Assembly: GCA_016191795.1 (NCBI GenBank)
Contig: JACPVK010000020.1
Span: 1 to 14,541 of the forward strand
Length of the DNA stretch: 14,541 nt
Reading direction: 5' to 3'
Source of the DNA: Gammaproteobacteria bacterium
GTDB taxonomy: Bacteria > Pseudomonadota > Gammaproteobacteria > SZUA-229
Part shown: positions 1-7,932 of the stretch, piece by piece
How positions within the stretch are numbered: position 1 is the first letter of the stretch
Layout of the letters: each line of letters opens with the position of its first letter
Made by a program: the position numbers and the translations under genes
The notes under the pieces: model-generated
The model's database searches: none
What the model was told of the DNA's origin: nothing
The model's input: only the letters and a program-made list of their open reading frames with translations

Positions 1-789
1 AAACCAGACGTTGTCATGTCAACGTCTGTGATCACGAATGTATCCCAAAACCCAGCAGCGAATGAAATGTCATCCGTTGATAACAGTGGAAGGATAGAAA
101 AGCGTGTGCCAATGACTCGTTTACGCGCGCGCATAGCCGAGCGCCTGGTTGAGGCACAACATACCGCAGCCATACTCACCACATTTAACGAAGTGAATAT
201 GCAGCCGGTAATGGAGCTGCGCAAAAAATATCAGGAGAAATTTGAAAAACAGTACGGTGTGCGACTTGGATTCATGTCATTTTTTGTAAAAGCCGCCATA
301 GAAGCGCTGAAGAAATTCCCGGCGGTTAATGCTTCAATCGACGGGAATGACATTGTCTATCACGGTTATTTTGATATGGGTGTAGCCGTTTCATCACCGC
401 GTGGCCTGGTGGTGCCAATTGTGCGCAATGCAGACCAGATGAACCTGGCCGAAATTGAAAAAGCCGTTGCAGCACTGGGTGAAAAAGCCAAGGGCAACGC
501 ATTGTCGATTGAAGACATTACCGGCGGCACGTTCACACTTTCCAATGGGGGCGTTTTTGGCTCGCTGTTATCCACGCCCATACTTAATCCACCTCAAAGC
601 GCGATACTGGGCATGCATAAAATTCAGGATCGTCCCGTTGTCGAAAACGGTGCCATTGTGGCGCGACCCATGATGTATCTGGCGCTGTCCTATGATCACC
701 GCATTATTGATGGCCGCGAAGCGGTGCAATTTCTGGTCACCATAAAAGATTGTCTGGAAGATCCGGCGCGCATGATTATTGGTGTTTAG
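1..789 (+). CDS. sucB: Dihydrolipoyl succinyltransferase (E2 of 2-oxoglutarate dehydrogenase), 3' part
   Basis: This is the E2 core subunit of the 2-oxoglutarate dehydrogenase complex. It moves the succinyl group from the lipoyl arm to CoA in the cytoplasm. The frame is open from base 1, so the gene begins upstream of the window. The ATG at 16 lies in the linker and is not the start. The visible 262 residues are a low-complexity linker followed by the catalytic acyltransferase domain, which begins near RVPMTRLRARIAERL. It ends with the catalytic motif SYDHRIIDG (HxxxDG, active-site His and Asp) and a terminal MIIGV. The lipoyl and E1/E3-binding domains must lie upstream. SucB is preferred over the pyruvate dehydrogenase E2 because lpd and sucCD follow. 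The stop is TAG at 787-789. Confidence 0.95.
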   Translation, partial: KPDVVMSTSVITNVSQNPAANEMSSVDNSGRIEKRVPMTRLRARIAERLVEAQHTAAILTTFNEVNMQPVMELRKKYQEKFEKQYGVRLGFMSFFVKAAIEALKKFPAVNASIDGNDIVYHGYFDMGVAVSSPRGLVVPIVRNADQMNLAEIEKAVAALGEKAKGNALSIEDITGGTFTLSNGGVFGSLLSTPILNPPQSAILGMHKIQDRPVVENGAIVARPMMYLALSYDHRIIDGREAVQFLVTIKDCLEDPARMIIGV

Positions 790-816
790 AAATAACGGAA
801 GCGAGAACAAAATTTC

Positions 817-960
817 CAACGCTAAGACGCAAATGTCGCAGAGAATGTATTTTTTCCGTGTGTTGTCTGAATGAATTGAATATGACAAACATAGTTGCCG
901 GTCTGCGGTTTGTTAATACAAAAAACTTTGCGTTCTTTGCGCCTACGCGCCTTTGCGTTG
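817..960. repeat. Inverted repeat element with CGCAAAG-type arms
   Basis: Two related arms face each other in the gap between sucB and lpd. The left arm (about 817-855) reads CCAACGCTAAGACGC and continues to GCAGAGAA and a T run. The right arm (about 920-960), read on the minus strand, begins CCAACGCAAAGGCGC and continues to GCAAAGAA and a T run. Both arms are made of loose 7-10 nt units around CGCAAAG. About 65 bp of unrelated AT-rich sequence separates them. This looks like a non-coding dispersed repeat able to fold into a long imperfect hairpin. It has no transposase and I see no target-site duplication. Arm edges are approximate. Confidence 0.6.
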
Positions 961-971
961 GATATTCAGAT

Positions 972-988
972 GGTGGGCGGTGCCCACC
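972..988. repeat. Short GC-rich hairpin (GGTGGGC / GCCCACC)
   Basis: A perfect 7-bp stem with a GGT loop is followed by CCTAC. It sits right after the larger inverted repeat and ends 21 bp before the lpd ATG. Sequences of the form GGTGGGCGGTGCCCACC are, from general knowledge, a common dispersed repeat in proteobacterial genomes. It lacks a downstream T run, so it is not a standard terminator. In the transcript it would lie close to the weak lpd ribosome-binding region. Confidence 0.6.
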
Positions 989-1009
989 CTACAACTGAGA
1001 TGTAGTCTA

Positions 1010-2461
1010 ATGACTGATAAATATGATGTCGTAATTATGGGCGCTGGACCAGCCGGTTATGTAGCTGCCATTCGTTGCGCGCAACTGGGGTTGAATACAG
1101 CGTGTGTGGATAACTGGCTGGATTCAAATAATAAACCGGTATTGGGCGGTACTTGCCTGAATGTAGGTTGTATTCCATCCAAATCGTTACTCGAATCATC
1201 CGAGTTATTTGCGCATTGTCAGCATGGTATGACAGAACACGGCATTACCCTGGGTAAAGTAAGTCTTGATCTGGCGGCCATGATGTCGCGCAAGGAAAAA
1301 GTGGTCAGTGATTTAACCAACGGAATTGAAGCCTTGTTCAAGGCTAACAAGGTGACCTGGATTAAAGGTCGGGGCCGATTGCTGATAAATAAACAGGTTG
1401 AAATTACATCTCACGATGACAAGGTCAGTAAAGTTGCTGCCGATAACGTCATCATTGCGACCGGCTCATCACCGATCAATATTTCCTCGGCGCCCTGTGA
1501 CGGCGAGATGATTGTTAATTCAACCGGTGCGCTGGCCTTTACCGAGGTGCCGAAACGTTTGGGTGTCATTGGTGCCGGCGTCATTGGTCTGGAGCTGGGC
1601 AGTGTGTGGAAACGCCTGGGTGCTGAAGTGGTGATGATCGAGGCGCAGGAAGAATTTTTATCCATTGCCGATGCGCAAATTGCCAAAGAAGCGCAGCGTG
1701 CCTTTGGCAAGCAGGGTATGGATATACGACTGGGTGCACGTCTGGTGTCCGCCGATATTCAGGGCAAGGATAAATCGCGTCAGGTTGCGGTGAAATATCA
1801 GGATAGCAGCGGCGAGCATGGAGAAAGTTTTGATAAATTGATTGTCGCCGTGGGTCGTCAGCCCAACTCGCATCGAATATTTGAAACCGCCACCCAGCTG
1901 GTGATGGATGAACGCGGATTCATTCATGTGAATATGTTTTGTGAAACCTCGATACCCGGTGTTTACGCCATTGGTGATCTGGTACGAGGCCCTATGCTGG
2001 CGCATAAAGGATCGGAAGAAGGCATTATGGTTGCCGAGCGTATTGCGGGGCATGCAGCCAGAGTCAATTATGATCTGGTACCGTCAGTGATTTACACGCA
2101 GCCGGAAATTGCCTGGGCAGGAAAAACCGAACAACAACTCAAGTCATCCGGTGAAAAGTATCGTGCCGGAATATTCCCGTTTGCTGCCAGCGGCCGTGCA
2201 CGGGCAATGGGCGATACCACCGGCATGGTAAAAATACTGGCACAGGCTGAAACCGATCGTATTCTGGGTGTGCATATTATTGGCCCACAGGCCTCCGAGC
2301 TGATTGCGCAGGCGGTGATCGCCATGGAAATGGGCGCCAGCAGTGAAGATATTGCATTAACCATGTTTGCTCACCCGACTCTGGCCGAATCGTTTCATGA
2401 GGCGGCTCTGGCGGTACAGGGACGGGCTATTCATATTGCACAAAAACGCAGCAATAAATAA
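1010..2461 (+). CDS. lpd: Dihydrolipoyl dehydrogenase (E3)
   Basis: This FAD flavoprotein reoxidises the dihydrolipoyl arm of E2 and passes electrons to NAD+. It has 483 residues, a usual length. The FAD-binding GAGPAG motif is at 11-16, the redox-active disulfide GGTCLNVGCIPSK uses C49 and C54, and the NAD-binding GAGVIG is at 188-193. A second FAD contact, YAIGDL, is near 319-324, and the C-terminal HPTLAE supplies the catalytic His455/Glu460 pair. The ATG at 1010 is chosen because MTDKYDVVIMGAG matches family N-termini. An upstream in-frame ATG (953) would add 19 residues encoded by repeat DNA. The ribosome-binding site is weak (a GAGA about 10 nt upstream). The gene sits between sucB and sucC, so it very likely serves this complex. 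Confidence 0.97.
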   Translation: MTDKYDVVIMGAGPAGYVAAIRCAQLGLNTACVDNWLDSNNKPVLGGTCLNVGCIPSKSLLESSELFAHCQHGMTEHGITLGKVSLDLAAMMSRKEKVVSDLTNGIEALFKANKVTWIKGRGRLLINKQVEITSHDDKVSKVAADNVIIATGSSPINISSAPCDGEMIVNSTGALAFTEVPKRLGVIGAGVIGLELGSVWKRLGAEVVMIEAQEEFLSIADAQIAKEAQRAFGKQGMDIRLGARLVSADIQGKDKSRQVAVKYQDSSGEHGESFDKLIVAVGRQPNSHRIFETATQLVMDERGFIHVNMFCETSIPGVYAIGDLVRGPMLAHKGSEEGIMVAERIAGHAARVNYDLVPSVIYTQPEIAWAGKTEQQLKSSGEKYRAGIFPFAASGRARAMGDTTGMVKILAQAETDRILGVHIIGPQASELIAQAVIAMEMGASSEDIALTMFAHPTLAESFHEAALAVQGRAIHIAQKRSNK

Positions 2462-2498
2462 TTCTTTAGCCGACAAACTTTTCATCTCGTGGAGGTTC

Positions 2499-2513
2499 GC
2501 GCACAATGTGCGC
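2499..2513. promoter_or_regulatory. Palindrome in the lpd-sucC gap
   Basis: The sequence GCGCACAATGTGCGC folds as a 6-bp stem with an AAT loop in the 101-bp gap between lpd and sucC. There is no T run behind it, so it is a poor terminator. It could be an RNA processing site, an operator or chance. No regulator can be assigned. Confidence 0.3.
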
Positions 2514-2551
2514 TTCCCTTCCATCTCTTTAACGATGTAGTTGCATTCAAC

Positions 2552-2556
2552 GGAGA
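2552..2556 (+). promoter_or_regulatory. sucC ribosome binding site
   Basis: GGAGA lies 6 nt before the ATG at 2563 and fixes the sucC start. Confidence 0.7.
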
Positions 2557-2562
2557 ATCCGC

Positions 2563-3732
2563 ATGAATCTTCATGAATATCAGGCCAAGCATTTATTTGC
2601 CAAATATGGCATGCCGGTACCCCATAACCGTGTTGTGAGTTCGGTGGGAGATGTACAGCCTGCACTCAAAACATTAAACGGCAAAAGCTGGGTGGTTAAA
2701 GCCCAGGTGCATGCGGGTGGTCGTGGCAAGGCGGGCGGCGTAAAACTGGTTAATTCTGCAGAAGATGCGCAGCATCTGGTTGGGAAAATGCTGGGTACCC
2801 GTCTGGTGACTTATCAAACACGCGCCGATGGCCAGCCGGTGAATCATGTATTACTGGAAGAAACCTGTGATATTGCGCGCGAGTTGTATGTTGGCGCAGT
2901 TATCGATCGCTCCACGCGTCGGGTGGTGATTATGGCGTCGACCGAAGGCGGTGTGGAAATTGAAAAAGTGGCGGCTGAATCGCCGGAAAAAATTCTGCGT
3001 ACGACAGTTGATCCAATGCTGGGCTTGATGCCTTATCAGTGTCGTAAGCTGGCATTTGGTCTGGAGCTCTATGGTGAACAGGTCAATCAGTTCACGAAGA
3101 TGTTGACCGGCCTGGCAAAATTGTTTGTTGAACGTGACCTGAGCCTGGTGGAAATTAATCCACTGGTGGTGACCAATACCGGTGAATTATTGTGTCTGGA
3201 TGGCAAGATAAATGTCGATGATAACGCGCTTTATCGACAGCCAGAATTAATGGAAATGCGTGATGCCAGCCAGGAAGATGAGCGTGAAAATCGCGCCAAG
3301 GAATGGGAATTAAATTACATCGCTCTCGATGGCAATATCGGCTGCATGGTTAACGGAGCGGGTTTAGCCATGGCAACCATGGATATGATCAAACTGCACA
3401 ACGGTGATCCCGCTAATTTTCTGGATGTAGGTGGCGGTGCTACCAAAGAACGGGTTGCCGAAGCATTCAAAATTATTTTGTCTGACACCAAAGTTAAAAC
3501 TGTATTGGTGAATATTTTTGGCGGTATTGTGCGTTGCGATTTAATTGCCGAAGGCATTATTGGAGCGGTGCAGGAAGTGGGTGTTACTGTACCCATTGTG
3601 GTGCGGCTGGAAGGTAACAGTGCCGAAAAAGGTTTTGCCTTGCTGGAAAAAAGCGGCTTGAATTTAATCACAGCGCACGGACTGACCGAGGCCGCTAAAA
3701 AAGCCGTTGCTGCAGCGGGAGGTGTGAAATGA
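2563..3732 (+). CDS. sucC: Succinyl-CoA synthetase (ADP-forming) beta subunit
   Basis: This is the nucleotide-binding subunit of succinyl-CoA synthetase, which converts succinyl-CoA to succinate with ATP or GTP formation. It has 389 residues; the E. coli protein has 388. The N-terminus MNLHEYQAKHLFAKYG is typical. The ATP-grasp domain carries GGRGKAGG at 52-59, and VEINPL (N199) with LDGK (D213) match the Mg-nucleotide ligands. The C-terminal CoA-ligase domain has FLDVGGGA at 287-293 and VNIFGGIVRCD from 316. The stop overlaps the sucD start as ATGA, which suggests coupled translation and equal amounts of the two subunits. Confidence 0.98.
   Translation: MNLHEYQAKHLFAKYGMPVPHNRVVSSVGDVQPALKTLNGKSWVVKAQVHAGGRGKAGGVKLVNSAEDAQHLVGKMLGTRLVTYQTRADGQPVNHVLLEETCDIARELYVGAVIDRSTRRVVIMASTEGGVEIEKVAAESPEKILRTTVDPMLGLMPYQCRKLAFGLELYGEQVNQFTKMLTGLAKLFVERDLSLVEINPLVVTNTGELLCLDGKINVDDNALYRQPELMEMRDASQEDERENRAKEWELNYIALDGNIGCMVNGAGLAMATMDMIKLHNGDPANFLDVGGGATKERVAEAFKIILSDTKVKTVLVNIFGGIVRCDLIAEGIIGAVQEVGVTVPIVVRLEGNSAEKGFALLEKSGLNLITAHGLTEAAKKAVAAAGGVK
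3717..3722 (+). promoter_or_regulatory. sucD ribosome binding site inside sucC
   Basis: A strong GGGAGG lies within the last codons of sucC, 6 nt before the sucD ATG at 3729. It allows efficient re-initiation at the ATGA overlap. Confidence 0.7.
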
Positions 3733-4601
3733 GTGTACTGATTAATGCAGATACCAAAGTAATTTGCCAGGGCTTCACCGGCAAGCAGGGTACGTTTCAT
3801 TCCGAGCAGGCATTGGCCTATGGTACGCAAATGGTGGGTGGCGTCACTCCCGGTAAAGGGGGTGCAACCCATCTGGGCTTGCCGGTGTTTAACACAGTAA
3901 AAGATGCTGTCGCCAACACCGCTGCGACAGCATCGGTTATTTATGTGCCCGCACCCTATTGTAAAGATTCCATCCTGGAAGCGGTGGATGCCGGTATTGA
4001 GCTGATTGTGTGCATTACCGAAGGCATTCCCACACTCGATATGATGCAGGTAAAAATAGCGGTTGATCAGGCCGGTGCTCGACTGATTGGCCCAAACTGC
4101 CCGGGAATTATTACACCGGGAGAATGCAAGATTGGCATCATGCCGGGCCATATTCACAAGCCTGGCAAGGTTGGCATTGTGTCTCGCTCCGGCACTTTAA
4201 CTTATGAAGCGGTGAAGCAAACCAGTGATCTGGGGTTTGGACAAAGCACGTGCATCGGTATCGGTGGCGACCCGATTCAAGGCACCAATTTTATTGATTG
4301 CCTGCGCCTGTTTCAGGAAGACCCCGACACCCATGCCATATTGATGGTGGGCGAGATTGGCGGAAATGCGGAAGAAGAAGCCGCCGAGTTTATCCAGTCG
4401 GATGTGAAAAAGCCGGTAGCTGCCTTTATTGCCGGTGCCACTGCTCCTAAAGGCAAGCGCATGGGCCATGCAGGGGCTATTATTGCTGGTGGAAAAGGCA
4501 CGGCTGCCGAGAAATTTGCTGCTCTGGAAAAGGCCGGTGTCACCACTACGCGGTCACCGGCCGATTTGGGTATGGCGATCAAGCAGGCCGCCCGCTGGTA
4601 G
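3729..4601 (+). CDS. sucD: Succinyl-CoA synthetase alpha subunit
   Basis: This is the CoA-binding, phosphohistidine-carrying subunit that pairs with SucC. It has 290 residues; the E. coli protein has 289. The N-terminal CoA-binding Rossmann domain shows ICQGFTGKQGTFHSEQA at 12-28. GPNCPGIITPGECKIG follows at 121-136. The active-site histidine is His247 in KGKRMGHAGAIIAGGKGTA. The gene overlaps sucC by 4 bp and is the last clear TCA gene in the window. No strong intrinsic terminator follows it, so some read-through into the porin-like gene is possible. Confidence 0.98.
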   Translation: MSVLINADTKVICQGFTGKQGTFHSEQALAYGTQMVGGVTPGKGGATHLGLPVFNTVKDAVANTAATASVIYVPAPYCKDSILEAVDAGIELIVCITEGIPTLDMMQVKIAVDQAGARLIGPNCPGIITPGECKIGIMPGHIHKPGKVGIVSRSGTLTYEAVKQTSDLGFGQSTCIGIGGDPIQGTNFIDCLRLFQEDPDTHAILMVGEIGGNAEEEAAEFIQSDVKKPVAAFIAGATAPKGKRMGHAGAIIAGGKGTAAEKFAALEKAGVTTTRSPADLGMAIKQAARW

Positions 4602-4625
4602 TCATAACCCCCCATGCGGGCGATT

Positions 4626-4637
4626 GTGTCATGACAC
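4626..4637. promoter_or_regulatory. Perfect 12-bp palindrome upstream of the porin-like gene
   Basis: GTGTCATGACAC is a perfect palindrome 24 bp after the sucD stop and about 72 bp before the porin start. It has no loop and no T run, so it fits a dimeric repressor or activator operator better than a terminator. No regulator family can be named from the sequence. Confidence 0.35.
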
Positions 4638-4698
4638 GAAATAAGGAAAATGCCCATCATCAAATGTAGAATGTGGGTATTTTCTTATATTAATGACT

Positions 4699-4702
4699 GG
4701 AG
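4699..4702 (+). promoter_or_regulatory. RBS that sets the porin start
   Basis: GGAG is 7 nt before the ATG at 4710 but only 1 nt before the in-frame ATG at 4704. This favours 4710 as the real start. Confidence 0.6.
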
Positions 4703-4709
4703 AATGAAC

Positions 4710-5843
4710 ATGCCGTTCAACAAGTATGTATTAACCGCACTGGCAGCAGCCCTGACCACCACCGTCCAGGCGGGCGATGTGGACATCAACAGCTTTCTTA
4801 CGCTTGGCGCTGCCAATATCAGTGAAGAAGGAAAATATCTGAGTAATACAACAGAAAACATCTCCTTCGAAAACGATTCCCACTATGGCATTAATTTGCG
4901 CACCCAGGTCACCGACCGCGTCAGTGGTGCTGCCCAGCTGCTGGCAACCGCCACCGACAGCAATTTTAATGTCGATGCCGAATGGGCATACCTTAGTTAC
5001 CAGCTTTCCACCGACGTCAGTGCTCGCGCCGGTAAACTCAATCTCACCACTTTCCTGCTTTCCGATTACGCGAAAGTAGGTTATTTGCATCCGTGGGTAC
5101 GCCCGCCGGTTGAGGTTTATAACAATAATCCCCTGCGTAACTTTCTGGGTCTTGAATTATTGAATGTGAACCGTTTTGGCCGTACCGCCAAGCTCACTTC
5201 GCAAATCTTTATAGGTTCTGCCCAGGCGGAAAATGGCGCTCTGGAGATGAAAGCCAATGATGGTTATGGTGTGAATTTCCAGCTGGATACACCAAGCTTC
5301 ACAATTCGTGCTGGTGCTATCAGCCCGGTCATTCAGGTTCAGGCATTTGATCCGGCAACCAACTCAACTGTGGAGCTGCTGGATGAAGATGACCGGGGTG
5401 TGATGTACACCGTTGGTGCGTCCGTTGATGTCAGTGGTTTTGTTATGTATACCGAAGCGGTTGCCACGGATACTGAAGGCCAGACCCAGGGTATTTTTCC
5501 CAATCAGAAAGGGGCTTATCTGACACTGGGTTACAACATGGGTAAATTTTTACCGCATGTAACCTTCGGTACTTCTTCTGGGGATAATTACACCGGGCCG
5601 ACGGATTTACTGGATCCGTTGTGTGGCATACCAGGTTGTGGTGCAGCAGTCGTGCAAACACCAAAAACTCAGGATTCAGTAGCACTGGGTTTGAAATACA
5701 CGGTTGATGACAGTGTGGCCATTAAATTTGAAGTACAGAAAGTGGATTTAACCGCGGGTAAGGGCCAGGGATTTGCGTCTCTGGAAGATTCAGCCGTTGA
5801 ATCATTTAATGTCATCAGCGTTGCCATGGACGCCATCTTCTAA
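4710..5843 (+). CDS. Porin-like outer-membrane beta-barrel protein
   Basis: A 377-residue exported protein. The signal peptide runs MPFNKYVLTALAAALTTTVQA, with cleavage predicted after residue 21. The mature part is rich in alternating polar and hydrophobic stretches and Gly/aromatic residues. It ends in VAMDAIF, and a terminal Phe is the usual signal for outer-membrane barrel assembly. The middle has VGYLHPWVRPPVEVYNNN, which resembles a segment I associate with uncharacterised gammaproteobacterial porins. This is a family impression, not a proven match. Two cysteines sit close together in LCGIPGCG near residues 309-314 and could form a disulfide in an external loop. The substrate is unknown. 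The next gene follows 35 bp later and may be co-transcribed. Starts at 4650 and 4704 are rejected on RBS spacing. Confidence 0.8.
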   Translation: MPFNKYVLTALAAALTTTVQAGDVDINSFLTLGAANISEEGKYLSNTTENISFENDSHYGINLRTQVTDRVSGAAQLLATATDSNFNVDAEWAYLSYQLSTDVSARAGKLNLTTFLLSDYAKVGYLHPWVRPPVEVYNNNPLRNFLGLELLNVNRFGRTAKLTSQIFIGSAQAENGALEMKANDGYGVNFQLDTPSFTIRAGAISPVIQVQAFDPATNSTVELLDEDDRGVMYTVGASVDVSGFVMYTEAVATDTEGQTQGIFPNQKGAYLTLGYNMGKFLPHVTFGTSSGDNYTGPTDLLDPLCGIPGCGAAVVQTPKTQDSVALGLKYTVDDSVAIKFEVQKVDLTAGKGQGFASLEDSAVESFNVISVAMDAIF

Positions 5844-5878
5844 GGTTGATTAGCCTGGGCTTTTTTGGAACCTATTTT

Positions 5879-6742
5879 ATGCAAATAAAACGCATCAAAA
5901 AATTACTGTTGCTGGTCAGACAATTGTGTGTCGCCTGCTTGCTGTTGAGTGCCACTTCTGTGTCGATGGCAGAGGATTTTGATGCCGGCATATTCGAGTT
6001 CCAGAAAAAACTGGCTGATAACGGCAATGCCCAGGCGCAGTTTAAAGTGGGTAATATGTATGAAACCGGACGCGGTGTGGCGCTGGATCTGGGAGCGGCC
6101 AAACAATGGTATGAAAAATCGGCTGCAAATAATTTCAAGCCAGCACAAAATCGTCTTACCTACATGCAAATAAAACTGAATGGTTTTCGGCCGGAACATA
6201 AATCCTGGTTGCAACAGGTCAAATCCGATGCCGATGGTGGTGATGGTGAAGCCAGTATGATACTGGGTGAAATGTATCAGGAAGGCATAGGCATGCCGAA
6301 AAATCTGGCCCAGGCCCAGACTGAATTCAAGCGTGCCACCGTCAAGGGTATACCTGGCTCTGAAGGCGCTTATTACGCCGTATCTGATTTGTTGAATAAA
6401 CAAAAGCAGCAGGCACAACAGGAAGAAGAAAAACGCGTTACCGCCGATAAAGCACGCAAGGAAGAAGCGGAGCGCGAAGCCCAGCGTAAAAAAGCGCTGC
6501 AGGAACAGGAGCAACAAAAACAGGCACAGCTAAAAGCCGAGAACGAGCAAAGAAAGCAGGAAGAGGAACGTCGTCGTGTGGAAGCGCAAAAACGCCAGCA
6601 GGACGAACAGAAAAATCGCAGTCAGGCTCAACCAAAGCCGGTTGAGACCAAACCCGCTGCTGAAGCAGAAAAGCCCGCTGAAATATTTGAGTCGGATTTG
6701 TGTACCGGCAAGGCTGCAAGTTTCAGAACGCAGTGCCGCTAA
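5879..6742 (+). CDS. Exported Sel1-repeat protein with coiled-coil tail
   Basis: A 287-residue protein with a basic, hydrophobic N-terminus and likely cleavage after SVSMA (residue 31), so probably periplasmic. Two Sel1-like (TPR-related) repeats are visible. The first is around 48-83, containing AQAQFKVGNMYETGRGVALD. The second is around 121-155, containing ASMILGEMYQEGIGMPKN. Residues about 174-248 are an almost unbroken Gln/Glu/Lys/Arg-rich coiled coil. A Pro/Ala/Lys linker and a short C-terminal tail with two cysteines (C275, C286) follow, which could form a disulfide. Sel1 repeats usually mediate protein-protein contact; the partner is unknown, and the adjacent porin is the obvious candidate. 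The ATG at 5879 is preferred, with GGAA about 8 nt upstream. A TTG at 5846 would add 11 residues. Confidence 0.75.
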   Translation: MQIKRIKKLLLLVRQLCVACLLLSATSVSMAEDFDAGIFEFQKKLADNGNAQAQFKVGNMYETGRGVALDLGAAKQWYEKSAANNFKPAQNRLTYMQIKLNGFRPEHKSWLQQVKSDADGGDGEASMILGEMYQEGIGMPKNLAQAQTEFKRATVKGIPGSEGAYYAVSDLLNKQKQQAQQEEEKRVTADKARKEEAEREAQRKKALQEQEQQKQAQLKAENEQRKQEEERRRVEAQKRQQDEQKNRSQAQPKPVETKPAAEAEKPAEIFESDLCTGKAASFRTQCR

Positions 6743-6754
6743 AAAAGAATTAAA

Positions 6755-7411
6755 TCACTGCAATGTTGCCTTGCGCTCATTGCGGTGTTTGATATAACCG
6801 ATAGTGACCGGTAGCAGCGATAAACCGATAATCACCAGTATCACCAGTGTCAGGTTGTCTTTTATAAACGCATATTTTCCTAACCAGTATCCTGCCAGCG
6901 TTAGCGAACCTATCCATAAAACTCCGCCAAAAAAATCCAGTACCACATAGCGTTTGTAAGTCATGTTGGCAACACCGGCAACAAAGGGCGCAAAGGTGCG
7001 TAACAAGGGCAGGAAGCGCGCAATGATGATGGTTTTGCCACCATGGTGTTCGAAAAATGAGTGGGTTTTGTCGAAGGCCGCGCGGTTGAAGAATCTGGAT
7101 TGTTCCCAGCGAAAAACACGCGGCCCAAAGTAGCGGCCGATCCAGTAGTTGGTGTTATCGCCTAACACGGCTGCAGCCAGTAATACAGGAATCAGGATTT
7201 CGATATCGAAGCCGGATGCTTTGGCAGCCAGCATGCCGGCAACAAACAGTAACGAGTCACCTGGCAGAAACGGCGTTACCACCAGCCCGGTCTCGCAGAA
7301 TATGATGGCAAACAGGATGCCATATATCCAGACACCATAGTTTGTCAGTAACAATTCCAGGTGGACGTCGAGATGTAAAACAATGTCAATGAATGTGGTG
7401 ATGAATTCCAT
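6755..7411 (-). CDS. DedA-family membrane protein
   Basis: A 218-residue polytopic inner-membrane protein of the DedA/SNARE-associated family; members such as E. coli YqjA have nearly the same length. Family work links these proteins to lipid-carrier flipping and proton-dependent membrane homeostasis. The key features are present: Glu40 in FCETGL and Asp52 in FLPGDS, which match acidic residues needed in YqjA-type proteins, and Arg132 and Arg138 in ARFLPLLRTFAPFVAG. Hydrophobic segments fall around 25-45, 50-65, 72-92, 140-158, 160-180 and 187-205. It is the last gene of a possible three-gene minus-strand unit, 47 bp after the Cys-rich gene. It converges on the Sel1 gene with 12 bp between the stops. 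The RBS is weak. Confidence 0.92.
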   Translation of the reverse strand: MEFITTFIDIVLHLDVHLELLLTNYGVWIYGILFAIIFCETGLVVTPFLPGDSLLFVAGMLAAKASGFDIEILIPVLLAAAVLGDNTNYWIGRYFGPRVFRWEQSRFFNRAAFDKTHSFFEHHGGKTIIIARFLPLLRTFAPFVAGVANMTYKRYVVLDFFGGVLWIGSLTLAGYWLGKYAFIKDNLTLVILVIIGLSLLPVTIGYIKHRNERKATLQ

Positions 7412-7458
7412 GTTGTGTCACGCCGATATTTTTATGTGCCGTGATAATACAGGAAAAC

Positions 7459-7917
7459 TCAGCGGTTTCCCGAGCGATGTTTGGGCCGAGCCTGCCAGGC
7501 AGTGACCGATTGCATAACGCGTGCATAGGGAATGTTTTCGACACCGCCGTATTGCCTGATCGCCTGTTGTACCACCTGTGATACATCGGCGATGGGTGAA
7601 GCGTCAGCGGTTTCATCCAGGAGTTTACGCAAACCAACCAGACCGCCGTTCTGAACTCTGATCTCCTTGTTGTGCGGCAACGGTCCTTCAATTTCCGGTA
7701 ATTTGAATACAAATCGGGTCTGGCTACGCAAATGATTTAACAAATGGCTGCATTGCTGTTGTGCATCGGGTGAATCACAACCATAGCCGTGTCGATCTGC
7801 CAGCTGAAACATGTGCCCTTGTGAACAGCGGCCATGTAATGAACACATGGCTTTTTCAAAGACACAGCGCAGCCCATTAATACTGTTATAGGCGCTTCGG
7901 TATTCGTCTTCGTCCAC
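7459..7917 (-). CDS. Uncharacterised Cys-rich protein, GTG start
   Basis: A 152-residue protein with no export signal, probably cytoplasmic. I do not recognise a named domain. The N-terminal third carries five cysteines (C18, C25, C31, C47, C56), spaced in a way that could bind a metal or cluster, for example CSLHGRC followed by GYGC and QQC. The middle has LPHNKEIRVQNGGLVGLRKLL, and the tail is basic. The start is GTG; the frame upstream runs only five codons to the TAA that ends the preceding gene. It lies between the 79-aa gene and dedA on the same strand, so co-transcription is likely. Confidence 0.7.
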   Translation of the reverse strand: MDEDEYRSAYNSINGLRCVFEKAMCSLHGRCSQGHMFQLADRHGYGCDSPDAQQQCSHLLNHLRSQTRFVFKLPEIEGPLPHNKEIRVQNGGLVGLRKLLDETADASPIADVSQVVQQAIRQYGGVENIPYARVMQSVTAWQARPKHRSGNR

Positions 7918-7932
7918 GACGGGCGCCCGATA

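Noticed and set aside
817..960. CRISPR-like array from the repeated short units
   Set aside because: Units are 7-10 nt, degenerate and inverted, with no regular spacers and no cas genes.
750..998. 82-codon open frame across the sucB-lpd gap
   Set aside because: It is made of the sucB end plus repeat DNA, with no RBS.
953..1009. Upstream ATG giving a longer Lpd
   Set aside because: It would add 19 residues encoded by repeat DNA, unlike the family N-terminus; the ATG at 1010 fits.
3315..4157. 280-codon open frame opposite sucC and sucD
   Set aside because: It lies wholly opposite two certain genes and has no recognisable domain; it is a by-product of their codon use.
5879..5950. Lipoprotein signal in the Sel1 protein
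   Set aside because: The cysteines in LCVAC do not fit a lipobox well, and a normal signal peptidase site after SVSMA is better.
5903..6517. 204-codon open frame opposite the Sel1 gene
   Set aside because: It mirrors the signal peptide, Sel1 repeats and coiled coil of the real gene and gives a Phe/Leu-rich artefact.
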